The notes under the pieces: generated by a model
Databases searched by the model: none
Told to the model about the DNA's origin: nothing
Seen by the model: only the letters and a program-made list of their open reading frames with translations
Position numbers and translations under genes: made by a program
Origin: Ricinus communis
Taxonomy: Eukaryota; Streptophyta; Magnoliopsida; Malpighiales; Euphorbiaceae
Direction of reading: 5' to 3'
Assembly (NCBI RefSeq): GCF_019578655.1
Contig: NC_063262.1
Span: 9,803,582-9,867,581, forward strand
Length of the DNA stretch: 64,000 bases
Shown here: positions 10,239-21,740 of the stretch, in pieces
How positions within the stretch are numbered: the first letter of the stretch is position 1
How the letters are laid out: every line of letters begins with the position of its first letter

Positions 10239-12715
10239 TGTAACACCCGAAATTTTTATATATTTAATAAATGAGTTATTTTCTATACCCAATTAGTTTG
10301 AAATTTTAAGAAATTATAAGGGATGTTTTTATAAAAAAAAAAAAATTGGTATTATAATTGATTAGTAGTATTAAATTTTGAGTTGGAAATTGATTATATT
10401 TTGGTTATTCAAAATTTTCCCAAATGCATATTTATATAAGTAAAATTATATATTGAAAATTTTGGAAGAAATTATAAAGGATGGAATTGTAAGTAATTAA
10501 GAAAGTTGAGGGACCAAATTGTAATAAGGAAAAGTTCAGGGGTCAAATGTCGATATTGAAGGGAAAGAAATCGGGGAAGAAGAAAGGAGGAGAGAGGAAG
10601 AGAGATGTCGGGGGGAGAGAGAGAGGCGTGGAGGAGGAGTCGGGGCCGTCTGCGCTGGCCGGCCGTGGCGACGGCAGCCTCGCGAGGAGGAAGATGGCCG
10701 AAGCTTCTTTGCGCTTCCGGCCGTCGGTGGTCGCCGATTTTGGTGCCGATCGACTCCTCTCGGCCCTCGGCTTTGTTTTGGTGTCGACAGTGGTGGCCGG
10801 AATCGGAGATTCACGGTGGAGAGAGAAAATGGTGGCGGTCGGCGTTTTTGGCTTTTCCGGAGAGATCCGTGGAGGAGGGATGATCGGAGGACATATCCCG
10901 ACTCTCCTCCTCAAGCTTCGCGATGGCACTGATTTCGTGGCGATCGGGTTTCGTTTGCGAATCGACGGTCGAGATCGTCCGCAAATCTCTCCGGATGATC
11001 GGGTGTCGGATCGAAAAATCGGGCGGGGATCGTCATCGGCCGTCATTGTGAGTCCGATGGTGTGTTCGGATCGTCGATCGGACTCCGGCGGCTGGAGGCG
11101 AGTCGACCGAGCGATCGAGCGTCTCGGTAATTTTCTTTAGCCCGTTATTTTTAGAAATTCTTGGTTTAATTGTGTCTATTAGATTATTTTGAGTATTTGA
11201 TGATTTTATGAGTCAAAAATAATCGTCTGTCAGTTGCCTGCCTTGTGTTTTGTGCTGTGTGGCGGAGTCGGGAAATAGTGAAGTTTGGGGACCCGACTCC
11301 CGTTGTTTTAATTGTTGGATATTTGGAGTGTTTTTCTGGCAGGTTCTGGACCCGTTTTTACGGGGGGTAATGTTCGTGTTGTAGGGGAGGTTCTGCCGAA
11401 TTTTCGGTAGTTCCCGAGTCTAGATTCTTAGACAGTCCTGTGAGTCTAGACCTAGGATTAATGATGGATTGTCTCGGTATTGATAAATTGTTTTCCGTGA
11501 TTAGATGATCATACATTGGCTCGCTCCTACCGAGCAGAGCTAGGAGGTCGCCAATCCTGTGAGTTAAAATCATTTAATCTTTGCGCTATTGCTAGTCTGA
11601 TTTTAATATGCTATTTAGAATTTGTGCTTAATATGATTATTAGTATGTTATAATAAGACAAACGTTATTATTTTTCCCCTCACAAATTGCACGTTATTTT
11701 ATCTTAAATCTTTAATCTTTATTTCGATATGTGTTGGATGAGTTCAGCAGATAATGATATTTATTATATGTGATGATTGCGAATTGGGAAATGTGGCTTG
11801 TAGAACATGCCGCCTGATGGGTTACATCAGGACCGCGTGCGCACCGGTAATGATCATGGACATGTAATAAGATATTTATGGGTTTGCCCTGGTCGAGCAT
11901 GGCTCTCTGGGCTGATTTGTGTAAATTGCCGGAGGTAAGGTCCCTGGTCGAGCATTGCTCTCGGGGCGCCGGCTTATTTGGATATTTAAGTGACCAGACT
12001 GGAGGTAAGGTCCCTGGTCGAGCATTGCTCTCGGGGCGCCAGTCTTATTGGATTAAGAGAGCCGAATGGCTACTAGATTTTGGGGTTTAGGGTTCTACCG
12101 AGCCACTCGTCCCGTAAAAGTAAAAATATATTTTTATTTATTCATTTATTAATTTATTGTGGTATGATTATAATATGGATTGTATTTACGTGCATGGTTG
12201 ATATTTTGATTCGAATGATTAATATTTTATGTGAAGGAAATAGTAGGGTATGATTATAGTATGATTTGAATAATCTATGTTTTCTGAGAAGAAGCAATAG
12301 TCCCTAGATTATTTGATTTTAACTCACTCTCGAGACTGACAGTCTCCATTTATTGTTTTTCAGATTCGTGACTGTTAGTTCTCTCGCGACTCTTATTCAG
12401 TAACCCGACTCCTTCATCATCGGGTGAAGTATTTGATTTGGTATGTAAAATGGTAAATCTTAGATTCTCCGCAGTAGTAAATAGTAGATGTATCAGTTGT
12501 AAATTTTCTGAGCTTCGGGTCTCGCCTAGTTTTTTTTGGCAGACCGAAGTATTTATGTAGAATGTGGCTATTAAGATAATTTATGGTTTTAATAATATTA
12601 ATTTGAGATGAGATTTGTTTAAATCAGTGAGTGTCAGGCTTACTACGGGTTTCGGTGGCCTTAAGCCTACCCATTCCCTAGTGCCGGTCACGGGCCCACG
12701 AGTGGGGTCGTGACA
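10239..12715 (+). repeat. 3' LTR of element B
   Basis: TGTAACACCCGAAATTT to GGGTCGTGACA, 2477 bp. Substitutions against the 5' LTR appear few by eye; most differences are short indels in the GC-rich parts. The GC-rich block lies at 10545-11140 and three palindromic subrepeats at about 11885-12050. Confidence 0.9.
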
Positions 12716-12837
12716 GACAGAATCTGGATTATACCTTGATTGAGTTAGTGAATTGTTAGGCTTACTATGGGATTTGGTAGCCTTAAGCCTACCTATTCCC
12801 TAGTGCCAGTCACGGGTCCACAGATCGGGTCGTGACA
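12716..12837 (+). mobile_element. Solo LTR A, right part, starting with the GACAG duplication of B
   Basis: After the second GACAG (12716-12720) the sequence continues the LTR family end, diverged, with CTTAAGCCTACCTATTCCC and the terminal GGGTCGTGACA at 12837. It completes the LTR begun at 3551. The next five bases, CACAA, nearly match the CACAG before position 3551. Confidence 0.85.
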
Positions 12838-13282
12838 CACAATAGCAGCCAACATCACACTATGACTTAAGAAACCATCAGTGACCAAGCCAGATGCAGA
12901 AGCTTACCACGAGCCGCGAGGTTACGGAGCAGCCTAGGACGTGGGCCACTCGATGCAACTAGTGGGCTCGTGGAACCACCCACGAGCGAGACAGACGCAA
13001 AGCAATAGACGAACACATGCATGCCAATAGCGACGTTGCAAGCCAGCTATGTGGTCGCGGATCATAGTAAGCACGAACTAGCTGCGAGTCGCGAGAAGGG
13101 TAGCAGCAGCACCAATCCAACGACCGCCAGCTCGCGAGAAGTGCTACTACATGCTAAAATTTGAATTTTTTTTTACTTTTTAGATATTTCTAGGCAAAAA
13201 TAATATAATAAAAAATATCTTTGAGTAAATAATTTTAATAAATAATAAATAATTAAATAAGTCATTTATTTAAATTAAAACA
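12838..13282. other. Spacer of mixed composition
   Basis: Moderately GC-rich at first (about 12840-13140), then AT-rich. I see no open frame and no recognisable element. Confidence 0.5.
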
Positions 13283-14686
13283 CACTACTAAAAAATGTTA
13301 ACCCATCTCATATAAATATATCTTTCTCTCTCTTACATCACTTTCCTCCATTAACAACACTGTCAATTTTCTCTCTCCTTATTTTTTCTCTCTCTACAAT
13401 AAACTTAATTTTTCTCTTAATTGTCAAGAGTTTCTATCTAAAAATATTTACTGCATCTACTACATAACTCAAGAATGGCCTCTAGAACAAGAACAAGAAA
13501 AGAAAAGGAAAATGAAGTAATTTCAAGCTCTCATTAAGAAGAAACAAATCTGATGCAACATATGGAGCTCAATTTGACAACTATACCCATGAGTAGGGTA
13601 ATAGATTTTTTAGTCTTGCCACTAGAGAGCAAATTTTATATAAGTTCTTGGATATCCCTATTTTAATTAAATTGAATATTTTTGAAAGAATAATAATTCT
13701 CTTCGATAGATTAAGTTGGAAGGATTTTGCTTTCAAAGCTTTACCCTTTTATAATGAATTAAATATAGAGTTTTTCACAACTCTATAATATAATCCTTCT
13801 AAAGATAAAGAGATCAAAGTTACGTTGTTTATGCACAATTATACAATAACATGTGATACAATTATGCAAGCATTTTGAACAACATCATAGCTTTGAGATT
13901 GAGAAGTTTTGAAAAAAAATTAACAGGTCAAGACAAACATGATATTAATGATATGCCAAATAATGTGTTTAATGATAACTATTTATTTGCTTATTTCAAA
14001 ATTTATATATGATGGCATATTTGGTAGGAAAGAGACTAATAAGGGGATTAAACAAGAGCTTAATTTCTTTTGGTTTTTAGACACCCATAAGTCTATCTCT
14101 TCAACAATACTTCATTACGCAAACTCTACTAAAGACTCTAGCTAGACCTAAAAATTATATTGATTTATGGCACATTGCTACGGGTTTGAGGAATTACCCT
14201 CCACGGAAAATTTGAATATCAATGCTTTGGTTAGAGCTAATTTGGTTAATTGTCATAATGGTCGTATTTCTTTTAAGACCGGACAAATCTATTGGTAAAT
14301 TGCTTAACTGGAAAGTTAGGTTCTAAATAAATAACTTAACAATAGATAAATCTGTTGGTAATTTAGCGACTACCAAACTGTTGTTGAATTATATAAAATC
14401 GTTAGTACTGAATAGCACTAAATATGCACCATTATTTAGCAATGGTTAGTGAATATATTGATAATATTAGTCAATAAATCGTCCTTATTCCGTCGATAAT
14501 TTTTATTGCCAAAATTTATTTCTGAAATTAGGAACGGAATATTTTTATTACTAAGTTTTCATTGGTAATCTGTTTCAATTCCATCGCTAAATATTAGGAT
14601 TTCAGATTGTTGCTCTTCTGTCGATAATCTACGGGTAATTAGTGACAATAATTTTTTCGTCTATAAATTATATTGTTCTTGTAGTG
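13283..14686. mobile_element. Possible decayed CACTA-type transposon
   Basis: The left side has CACTACTAAAAAAT at 13283 and the right side ends TTCTTGTAGTG at 14686, the reverse complement of the CACTACAAGAA terminus of CACTA (En/Spm) elements. Before the right end lie scattered short motifs such as GTCGATAAT and TTGGTAA, as in CACTA subterminal repeats. The 3-bp flanks (ACA and TCT) do not match, and the inside holds a retroelement-like relic, so the pairing of these two ends is uncertain. The right terminus is the better supported half. Confidence 0.4.
13475..14150 (+). pseudogene. Retrotransposon ORF relic (putative plant transposon protein-like)
   Basis: An ATG at 13475 opens a short basic stretch (MASRTRTRKEKEN) that stops after 20 codons. 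Further frames read RFFSLATREQILYKFLDIP, then FERIIILFDRLSWKDFAF and LPFYNELNIEFFTTL. This pattern resembles the Athila-associated 'putative plant transposon protein' domain, in which a Trp-x-x-Phe is followed by a VREFYANL-like segment. A last open piece, 13939-14145, ends in FWFLDTHKSISSTILHYANS. Stops and frame changes show a dead copy. The 13310-13470 leader is rich in CT and has a TATAAATATA-like motif. The family assignment is from memory and moderate. Confidence 0.4.
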
Positions 14687-14866
14687 TCTATTTCCTCCCG
14701 TTTTATCCAATTTAGCCATAGCCTCTTTTCTTTTCTTTTAACTAATTTAATAATTTTATAAAATTTAAAATTTTGTACAAAAAGATAAAATATTATATAT
14801 ATCCAATAAACATCTAAATTGGATATCCAAAACTGAAATTGGGCTAGAATACAAAATTATTTTGGA

Positions 14867-15490
14867 ATAAAGTTCAATTTGGCCACTGATCGTATTATTC
14901 AAGATTCAATTTAGCTCTCTTCTAAATTTATGGGCATTTTAGCTCAAATCTTTACATATTTAGCTCAAATTTACTCTATTTTTTTTTATAAAAAAGAGAA
15001 AGCAAGTTACACTCTCTAGAAAGAGAACATATACAATGAAAAATAAAAAATATTAATTGTTTACATTAAATTATTTAAATTAAAAATATATATATATTAA
15101 TAGTTAAACAATTATAATAAAAAAATAAATATTGCTACAATGTCTTTTTTGTCTTTTTCTTAATAATAACGGTGAGGGAAAATGTTACAATGATGGTGGT
15201 GCCGAGGACGGTAGAGGTGAAAGCGGTTTCAACGAGAATAATGGTGGTAATAACTACTTGTTGGTTGATTATATTAATTGAATTAAAATTATAAAATAAT
15301 ATTATAAAACTTCTAATTATTTTTTATTTTCAAGATAGAGTGACTCTCACTCTCTTATTTTTTTATAATAAAATTAATTTAAGCTAAATATATAAAGATT
15401 TGAGCTAAAAAAACCATAAATTTAGAAAAAAAGTTAATTAAGCCCACATGATAAGGTTAGTGATTAAATTAATCTTTGTTCCAATTAATT
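14867..15490. mobile_element. Foldback MITE with long inverted repeats
   Basis: About 155 bp at the left (from TTGGAATAAAGTTCAATTTGG) are matched in reverse complement by the right end (about 15335-15488, ending CTTTGTTCCAA). The shared segments include AGCTCAAATCTTTA and the TTTTTTATAA/AGAGAGTGA region. The centre is unrelated and non-coding. I could not define an exact target duplication. Confidence 0.7.
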
Positions 15491-16980
15491 TTTTATTAAT
15501 TGAAGAAGTTGAGGAAAATGTTAAATTAAAAGGAAAAAGATCGAAATAAAATCTTTTACTAAAAACAAAACAGCATTTATGTCTAATACATTTCTTCTTC
15601 TTTTTTATCATCTAATTATAATTATCATTATTATTACTAGTAAATAATAACTAATTAATTTTATTAATAAATGACTAAAATAATTAATTTAATTAAAACA
15701 TCAGTAAACCTTTTTTATAAATTTATTCATTTTTCCATTCTTACACATTTATATATGTTATGATATTGTTCAATATTTTTAATTGTTTCAAATTACATTA
15801 AATAAATTTGTTCATATTAGTAATGAAAAGTTAAATTATTCAGAAATATTAATAATAGATATATTTTTCAAGCATCTAAGAAAATAAAAATTTTATTCAT
15901 GAATATTAAGAATCTTACTCATTATTGGAATTTCTTTCCTTTTTTTTTCTTTCACACCTTTTCTGATGGTCCTCAATCTCTTCCTTTTTCTGTATATACA
16001 TGTGAAAGATATTTTACATATTATTTATAATGAAGATATGATTAACATTATTATTAGCATAGAGAAGTTCTTAGTAATGAACCCAAATAGTACTGTGAAA
16101 CAATTTAATAATATGAAGGGATTTTCAAATAAATACCTTAAATACTAAATCAATTAACTTTTATACCCACACTTCTAAAAATAAACAAAGCTACGTTTAT
16201 AATATAAAAATTTAACTTTTATGCCCATCAGCAAATACACGCACAGTATCAAGTCTCATTGATTGTCCCACTCAATGAATGTTAACATTTAATTCTCTTC
16301 ACGCATATTTTTCTATCCCAAACTAATAGAAAAGATAAATAAAATAAAATAAAAACTTAAATATATAAAAATACCATGAAAACTAACATGCATTTTCTTA
16401 AAAATAGTATAAAAAGTTTAAGATTAGATAAAAACCAAATAATTTTAAGTTCTAAATTTAATCTCATCCAACTATTTCATTTAAATTTAAAATAATATGT
16501 TCATTTCAAAGAGTTATAATAATTTTTTATTAATTAATTTACAAATTATTTAATTAATTTCAAACTTTAACCTTTCAAATAACAAGTACCAATTTAAATT
16601 ATATTAAATTGTATTTTAAAAAAATATATAAAATTTATTCGTGATATATATTACTATTCATTAATTATTTCATAGTATTTAACACAAGAAAATAAAATAG
16701 AAAAATTACTCTCTTAATAAGAGTAATAATAAAAGCAAAGAAACTAAAAAATTTAAACTGATAAAATAAGTAAATTGAGTCGGTAATTTTAATTTTAATT
16801 ATATATATATATATATAATTTGTATAGTTCAAGTTTATATAACTAAAAGAATATAAAATCTATACTATATGTAGCAAAAGAAACATAAACATATAAAACA
16901 TTTTTCAAGGTTTATAGTAAATAATATATATTAAGTATATAATGAGTTTATTTCATCTAGATGATACTCTAAATTTTACC
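15491..16980. other. AT-rich intergenic DNA
   Basis: Very AT-rich, with a (TA)n run at about 16800-16817. I see no gene. A 60-codon open stretch at 15966-16148 has no recognisable features. Confidence 0.6.
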
Positions 16981-17260
16981 ATCATAATTGACATTAGGAA
17001 GAAAACATGATGTAAATTTTGATATAACATACATTCTCACACCGAAGGACAACAGTTTTTCAACTCTCGTAGTTAATAATTCATAGTATACTCTCAGTAT
17101 ATTATGAGTATATAAATTACACCAAATTAATTTCGAGTATATAGAGAGTATCGTTGAAGTAGATTATGAGTATATAAAGAGTATCATCGCAGTATATTTT
17201 GAGCATATCCAACTTACTTTCAAACATGTTTATATCTAAAAGTTCTTTTTATTCTTTTGA
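16981..17260. repeat. Dispersed repeat, copy 1 (empty site for the TRIM)
   Basis: This segment contains TTTTGATATAACATACATTC, then CTCACACCGAAGGACAACAG, and then repeated GAGTATAT motifs. It aligns with 17470-17529 joined to 18383-18600, where the TRIM is inserted at the matching position. A shorter third copy lies near 58585-58650. Confidence 0.7.
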
Positions 17261-17265
17261 TTTTA

Positions 17266-17312
17266 TTCACACATATATTTCTCACATCCCAAACCATTAG
17301 AAAAGATAAAAT

Positions 17313-17371
<59 letters not shown>

Positions 17372-17465
17372 CACATATATTTCTCACATCCCAAACAATT
17401 AGAAAAGATAAAATACACACACACACATATATATATATCTATATATATATATATACACACACACA
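17266..17465. repeat. Duplicated unit with (CA)n and (TA)n microsatellites
   Basis: A unit beginning TTCACACATATATTTCTCAC occurs twice, about 100 bp apart. Each copy runs into (CA)n then (TA)n. The open frames here are translations of the simple repeat and are not genes. Confidence 0.85.
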
Positions 17466-17524
17466 TATTTCATGCTATCACAATGGATACTGGGAAGAAA
17501 ACATGAGGTATATAAATTTTAATA

Positions 17525-17529
17525 TAACA
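17525..17529. repeat. Target-site duplication of the TRIM, left copy (TAACA)
   Basis: TAACA here pairs with TAATA at 18383-18387, one mismatch. Confidence 0.65.
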
Positions 17530-18382
17530 TGTAATGACTCAGAAATAGATCACATGAGGTATTATCCGCTTTGGCCCCCACTGGCCTCACGATTTTATCC
17601 CTTAGGCAGGTTTGAGAACTTCCTAGGAGGTCCTCTATTTTGAAATTTCTCTGAACCAATGAGTTCCTATAACTCAATAGCTAAACAACTAAAAAGTACC
17701 TTATGATATTAGTTCCAACTTTTTACATATAGGTTATCAACTATTTCCCACCCCATTTTGATGTGCAATTCGATTTATTCATATACTCACATACCTTAAA
17801 GTATTGTCATTCTAGAAGCCTGCCAAAAGCCGCTTCTTGTCCAAGCATCATATCTTTTGCCTCGACATCCACTTCCAGCCTCATCGGACTGCTCTCTAGA
17901 TTAGCCTGTCACATGCCCACCAGCTTCCACCTGGTTCATCCTCAAATCACACATCTACTAGAGGGGTCCTGCTCTGATATCATTTGTAATAACTCAGAAC
18001 CAGATCACATGAATATTTTCCGCTTTGGCCTCTCACTGTCCTCACGGTTTTATCCCTTTGGCGGGTTCGAGAACTTTCGAGGAGGTCCCCTATCCTGCAA
18101 TTTCTCTGAACCAAGCACGTTTAACTTTGGAATTCCTATAACTCCACAGCCAAACAACCAAAAGGCGCATCATGTGATTAGTTCCAACTCTTTATATACA
18201 GGTTATCAACCATTTTCCATCCCATTTCGATATGCAATTCGATTCATTCATGTACCCCATACCTTAAAGTGCTGCCATCCTAGAAGCCTACTAGAAGCCG
18301 CTCCTTGTCCAAGCATCCTATCTTTTGCCCCGGCGTCCACTTCCCGCTCTTATCGGACCGCTCTCTAGGTCAGACTGTCACA
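17530..18382 (-). mobile_element. TRIM retrotransposon, complete
   Basis: Two directly repeated terminal sequences of 384 bp (17530-17913) and 398 bp (17985-18382) flank only 71 bp of internal DNA. Read on the minus strand the LTRs begin TGTGACA and end TTACA. The 5' LTR is followed two bases later by TGATATCAGAGC (17971-17982 on the plus strand), a tRNA-Met primer site with one change. A purine-rich stretch (GGAAGCTGGTGGGCA) precedes the 3' LTR. There is no coding capacity, as expected for terminal-repeat retrotransposons in miniature. The paralogous empty site at about 17021 supports the boundaries. Confidence 0.85.
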
Positions 18383-18670
18383 TAATATGCATTCTCATAC
18401 CAAAGTACAGCTTTTCAAGCCTCATAGGTAATAGTACATAATATACTCTGCGTATATAATTTATACCAAGTTTATTTCGAGTATACGAAGAGTATTATTA
18501 AAGTATATTTTGAATATACAAAGGGTATCATCATAGTATATTCTGAGCATATTTAAAATATACTCAAACATGTTTATATCCAGAAATTCTTTCAATGACA
18601 AAAAGACTAATAGTTACACATTTAAACTAAAGCAATAAAATATTTAAATATATACAATCATTCATAACAA
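18383..18670. repeat. Dispersed repeat, copy 2 (part beyond the TRIM)
   Basis: From TAATATGCATTCTCATACC onward this continues the repeat seen at 16981-17260, including the series of GAGTATA motifs and CAAACATGTTTATATC. Confidence 0.65.
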
Positions 18671-19203
18671 GGGATAATGACTCTAACAGTCACTTAACTT
18701 TGCTCTAGATTTTATTTTAGCCACTAATCTTTTTTTGGTTTCATTTTGGTCACTCAATTTTTATTTTGGTAGCAATGGTGGTCACTCCGCGGTGAATATA
18801 CAAAATATGAGGTGTTTTAAATTGCTTTATGATTGTGTGACACAAAGCAGAAGGTTAATCCTAGTCATTATTTTAGTCATATTAGTGATTAGATCAAAAC
18901 AATGTAATTGCATTAATCTTAAGACAATGGGTTCATTACAAATAAAAGGACCACATCTCAATAAATGACATAATTCAATGAAGGTATTACACCTTCATCA
19001 AAATAATGAGTTAAATCACTAATATAATTAGGATAGTGATTAGGATTAAGCTTTAGATTTATATCACACAATCATAAGACAATTTAAACACGTCATATTT
19101 TATATATTCACCATAGAGTGACTACCATTGCTACTGAAATGAAAGTTGAGTGACCAAAATGAGACCTAGAGAAAAGTTAAGTGACCGTTAGAGTCATTAT
19201 CCC
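18671..19203. mobile_element. Mutator-like MITE with 10-bp target duplication
   Basis: A 533-bp foldback element. The left end GGGATAATGACTCTAACAGT is the inverted repeat of the right end, and similarity extends about 165 bp inward on both sides. The 10 bases TTCATAACAA occur immediately left (18661-18670) and right (19204-19213). Long inverted repeats with a 9-11-bp duplication are typical of Mutator-like elements. It has no coding capacity. Confidence 0.85.
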
Positions 19204-19213
19204 TTCATAACAA

Positions 19214-20407
19214 ATTCAAACAAATAAAATCTACAACTTAAAATATGTCTAAGAGAAAATAATATATACTTAGCTTCAAAGTATATAATACTATTAGTAA
19301 AACCATAAAAATATTTAACATCATGTATAGTACATTAATAGAAAAATCACATAATAATTACATTAAAGTTCTTCCTCTAAATGTTTTTGGCCTATCCACC
19401 TCCTTAAGTCTGCCACATGATTTAGACTCATTAGCAAAACCTTCAGCTTTCTTGGATTTTGCATAAGTAGATAATATAATTGCAAGCTTTTTCTGATATT
19501 TATCAACTTCTTGTTTAAAAGCGCCATAATTAGACCTATTTTTTCTCCATAAAAAAGAATCCTACATCTGTAAAAAAAAGTCTATTTTTTCAAGAGCTAA
19601 TTAAAAAAAGTGGAACAAGATTTGCATGTTTATTCTTAAAAATTCAAAACTTTAACTGTTCTAAGCATGAATTAACATAATCTATCAGGATCATATTATA
19701 TGAATAGAAAAACTAGACTTATTGCCTAAATTTTTAATCAATAATTAGAATTTACTAAGCAATAGTCTTCAAGTAAACATAATAGTAAGACTAGAATTAT
19801 CATAAAAAAAGCAATTAAAAGGAGTAAAAGTATCCCAATAGTTTGCTAAATTGGAATTTATTTAGAATAATTTAAGTACAAATTCAATCAACTCCTTGCA
19901 ACTAAAGCACCAAAAATTCTATAATTGAATAAAATAACAAACTATTTAAGACAAACATTAGAATATTAATACTAAAAATTAATCTTGTTAAAAAGGTTTG
20001 AACTTCTTTTCATAGAGTTAAAAAATTTAAAAAATTTTAACTGGTTATAGTCATAACTAAACTAACTCAATTTTAGAAAAAAAATTATACAGATCCATCG
20101 ACGTAAAGGATAAAAAAATTGATACTTACAAAACTTTACAAAGTATAAAATCATATTTTTATTCATAATTTGCAACCATAAATCTTATTAAATAATTAAA
20201 AAATAATTTTTAAGGTGAGAGTCAATTAGCCATTGATATTATTAAAAATATTTTTTTAAATTGTTTCTGAGGTTTTTGTGAGCTGTTTTTATTTTTTATT
20301 TAAATATATTTTTATTTATAGATTGACATTATTGAAAAGAAGAAAATAATAAGGATGAGAACAAGGACCATAAACTTCAAAAGCGACTTCAAACTACGTC
20401 CAATAGC
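19214..20407. other. AT-rich intergenic DNA with a short open relic
   Basis: Mostly AT-rich and featureless. On the minus strand about 19545-19365 an uninterrupted stretch of about 60 codons reads KKLAIILSTYAKSKKAEGF then GRLKEVDRPKTFRGRTL. The composition looks like former coding sequence, but I do not recognise it. Confidence 0.35.
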
Positions 20408-21176
20408 AAAAATAGAATTTTAAAGAATAAAAGGTGTAAAAAAAAAGAAAATGAATTAATAGAAAATAAAATTTCAAAAGCTAATATATAAAAGTAAATT
20501 ATACAGGAAATGAGATATGTCACGTGGTTTCCTTTAATGTGAAACAACTTTAGGGCCCAACATGTTGGTTGATATCTCTCCTTCAAAAGCTAGAAATCTA
20601 ACTGGTTAGTTGCAAATGTTTGTTTTCTTTTTCCAATTATTGGGCATAAGGTCCCTTCACATTTATCGGTAGCTAATTTGTCTTTTTCTTATTAAAACAA
20701 ACGTGTGTTTATAAAGTTGATGGAAGGGCAATGTTAGATACGACAGAGACTGAGCTAGACCTAGAAACTTGATTCATAGAAATTTTATACTATTTAAAAG
20801 TATAATTTAATAAAATTATTCCAACACGAAATAATTTAGATATGAAACAATTTAAAATTTGAGTAATTAGAGATTGAATCAATCTAATATACAATTTAAA
20901 ATTATCTGAACCTGAAACCGACACGATTTAAAATTTAAAACAACTCAATTAAAAACTTTATATGATATGAAATATATATATATTTTTTTAAAATAAAAAT
21001 ATTTTATGATATTTAATTATCATGAACATAAATAAAAAAATCTAATATTAATTTTAATATATAATATTTTTAATTATGATTTTAAGAAATAACTTTTACA
21101 ATCTCATTTTTAAATTTATATCTTTTAGATTATTGTATTATAAATTGCTAATTATTAAATAAAATAATTACTTCAA

Positions 21177-21207
<31 letters not shown>

Positions 21208-21740
21208 CAAAAATTAAAAAGTTAATAAGTAATAAAATAAAATAATTTTATTCTGATACATTTCTATAAATTTTGATAATATGGCAATATTATATAATTT
21301 TATACTTTGCTATTTATTCGATATGACTACCAAACTTTATCAATAAAATTTAATGGCTAAAATTGTTAATGTTGTTAATGAATTTCAGCATAAACTATTA
21401 GTAATATAATTGTTATAGTATTAAAAATTAAAAATTTGATATTTTATACTTTTTTTCATCATTAATGTTCCTTTATTAGGCCTTGTCAAACAAGATGACA
21501 GCTAATATAAATCATTATCTTCCGTTATAAGGACATATTTGCAATGTCGCTATGCGGACGGCTAGCACCCGACAAGTTGTAAGGAAAAGAAATTGATAAT
21601 TCAATGCTTGTCAAGTACCAATCATGATTGATATAAAAACAAGAATTGAACTAGAATAATTTTGTTGCTCAAATGAATAGAAAAATGATTGGATTTATAC
21701 GATTGATGTAATAATAATATTAAAGTATTTGAGTTATATT
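20408..21740. repeat. Segmental duplication, copy 1
   Basis: It matches 36587-37705 in the same orientation. Shared landmarks include GGCATAAGGTCCCTTCACAT, AATGTTCCTTTATTAGGCCT and GCGGACGGCTAGCAC. Copy 1 is longer, with about 110 extra bases near its left end. No gene is visible inside. The two copies flank the P450 region. Confidence 0.8.

Larger units (their letters stand above)
6348..12715 (+). mobile_element. Element B: complete non-autonomous LTR retrotransposon (LARD-like)
   Basis: A 6368-bp unit with two closely similar LTRs (2449 and 2477 bp, TG...CA), a 12-base tRNA-Met primer site, a 1.44-kb internal region without coding capacity, a polypurine tract and an exact 5-bp target duplication. 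All structural hallmarks of an intact insertion are present, but there is no gag or pol, so its movement must have depended on proteins supplied in trans. The long LTRs beginning TGTAACACCCG and ending GGGTCGTGACA resemble those of Tekay/Del chromoviruses; that parentage is inferred. It sits in solo LTR A of its own family. Confidence 0.9.

Noticed and set aside
17220..17466. Tyr-Ile and Thr-His repeat proteins
   Set aside because: They are translations of (TA)n and (CA)n microsatellites.
17763..18368. 201-codon open frame across the TRIM
   Set aside because: It spans both LTRs and the primer site of a non-coding element. The repeated amino-acid segments simply mirror the LTR duplication.
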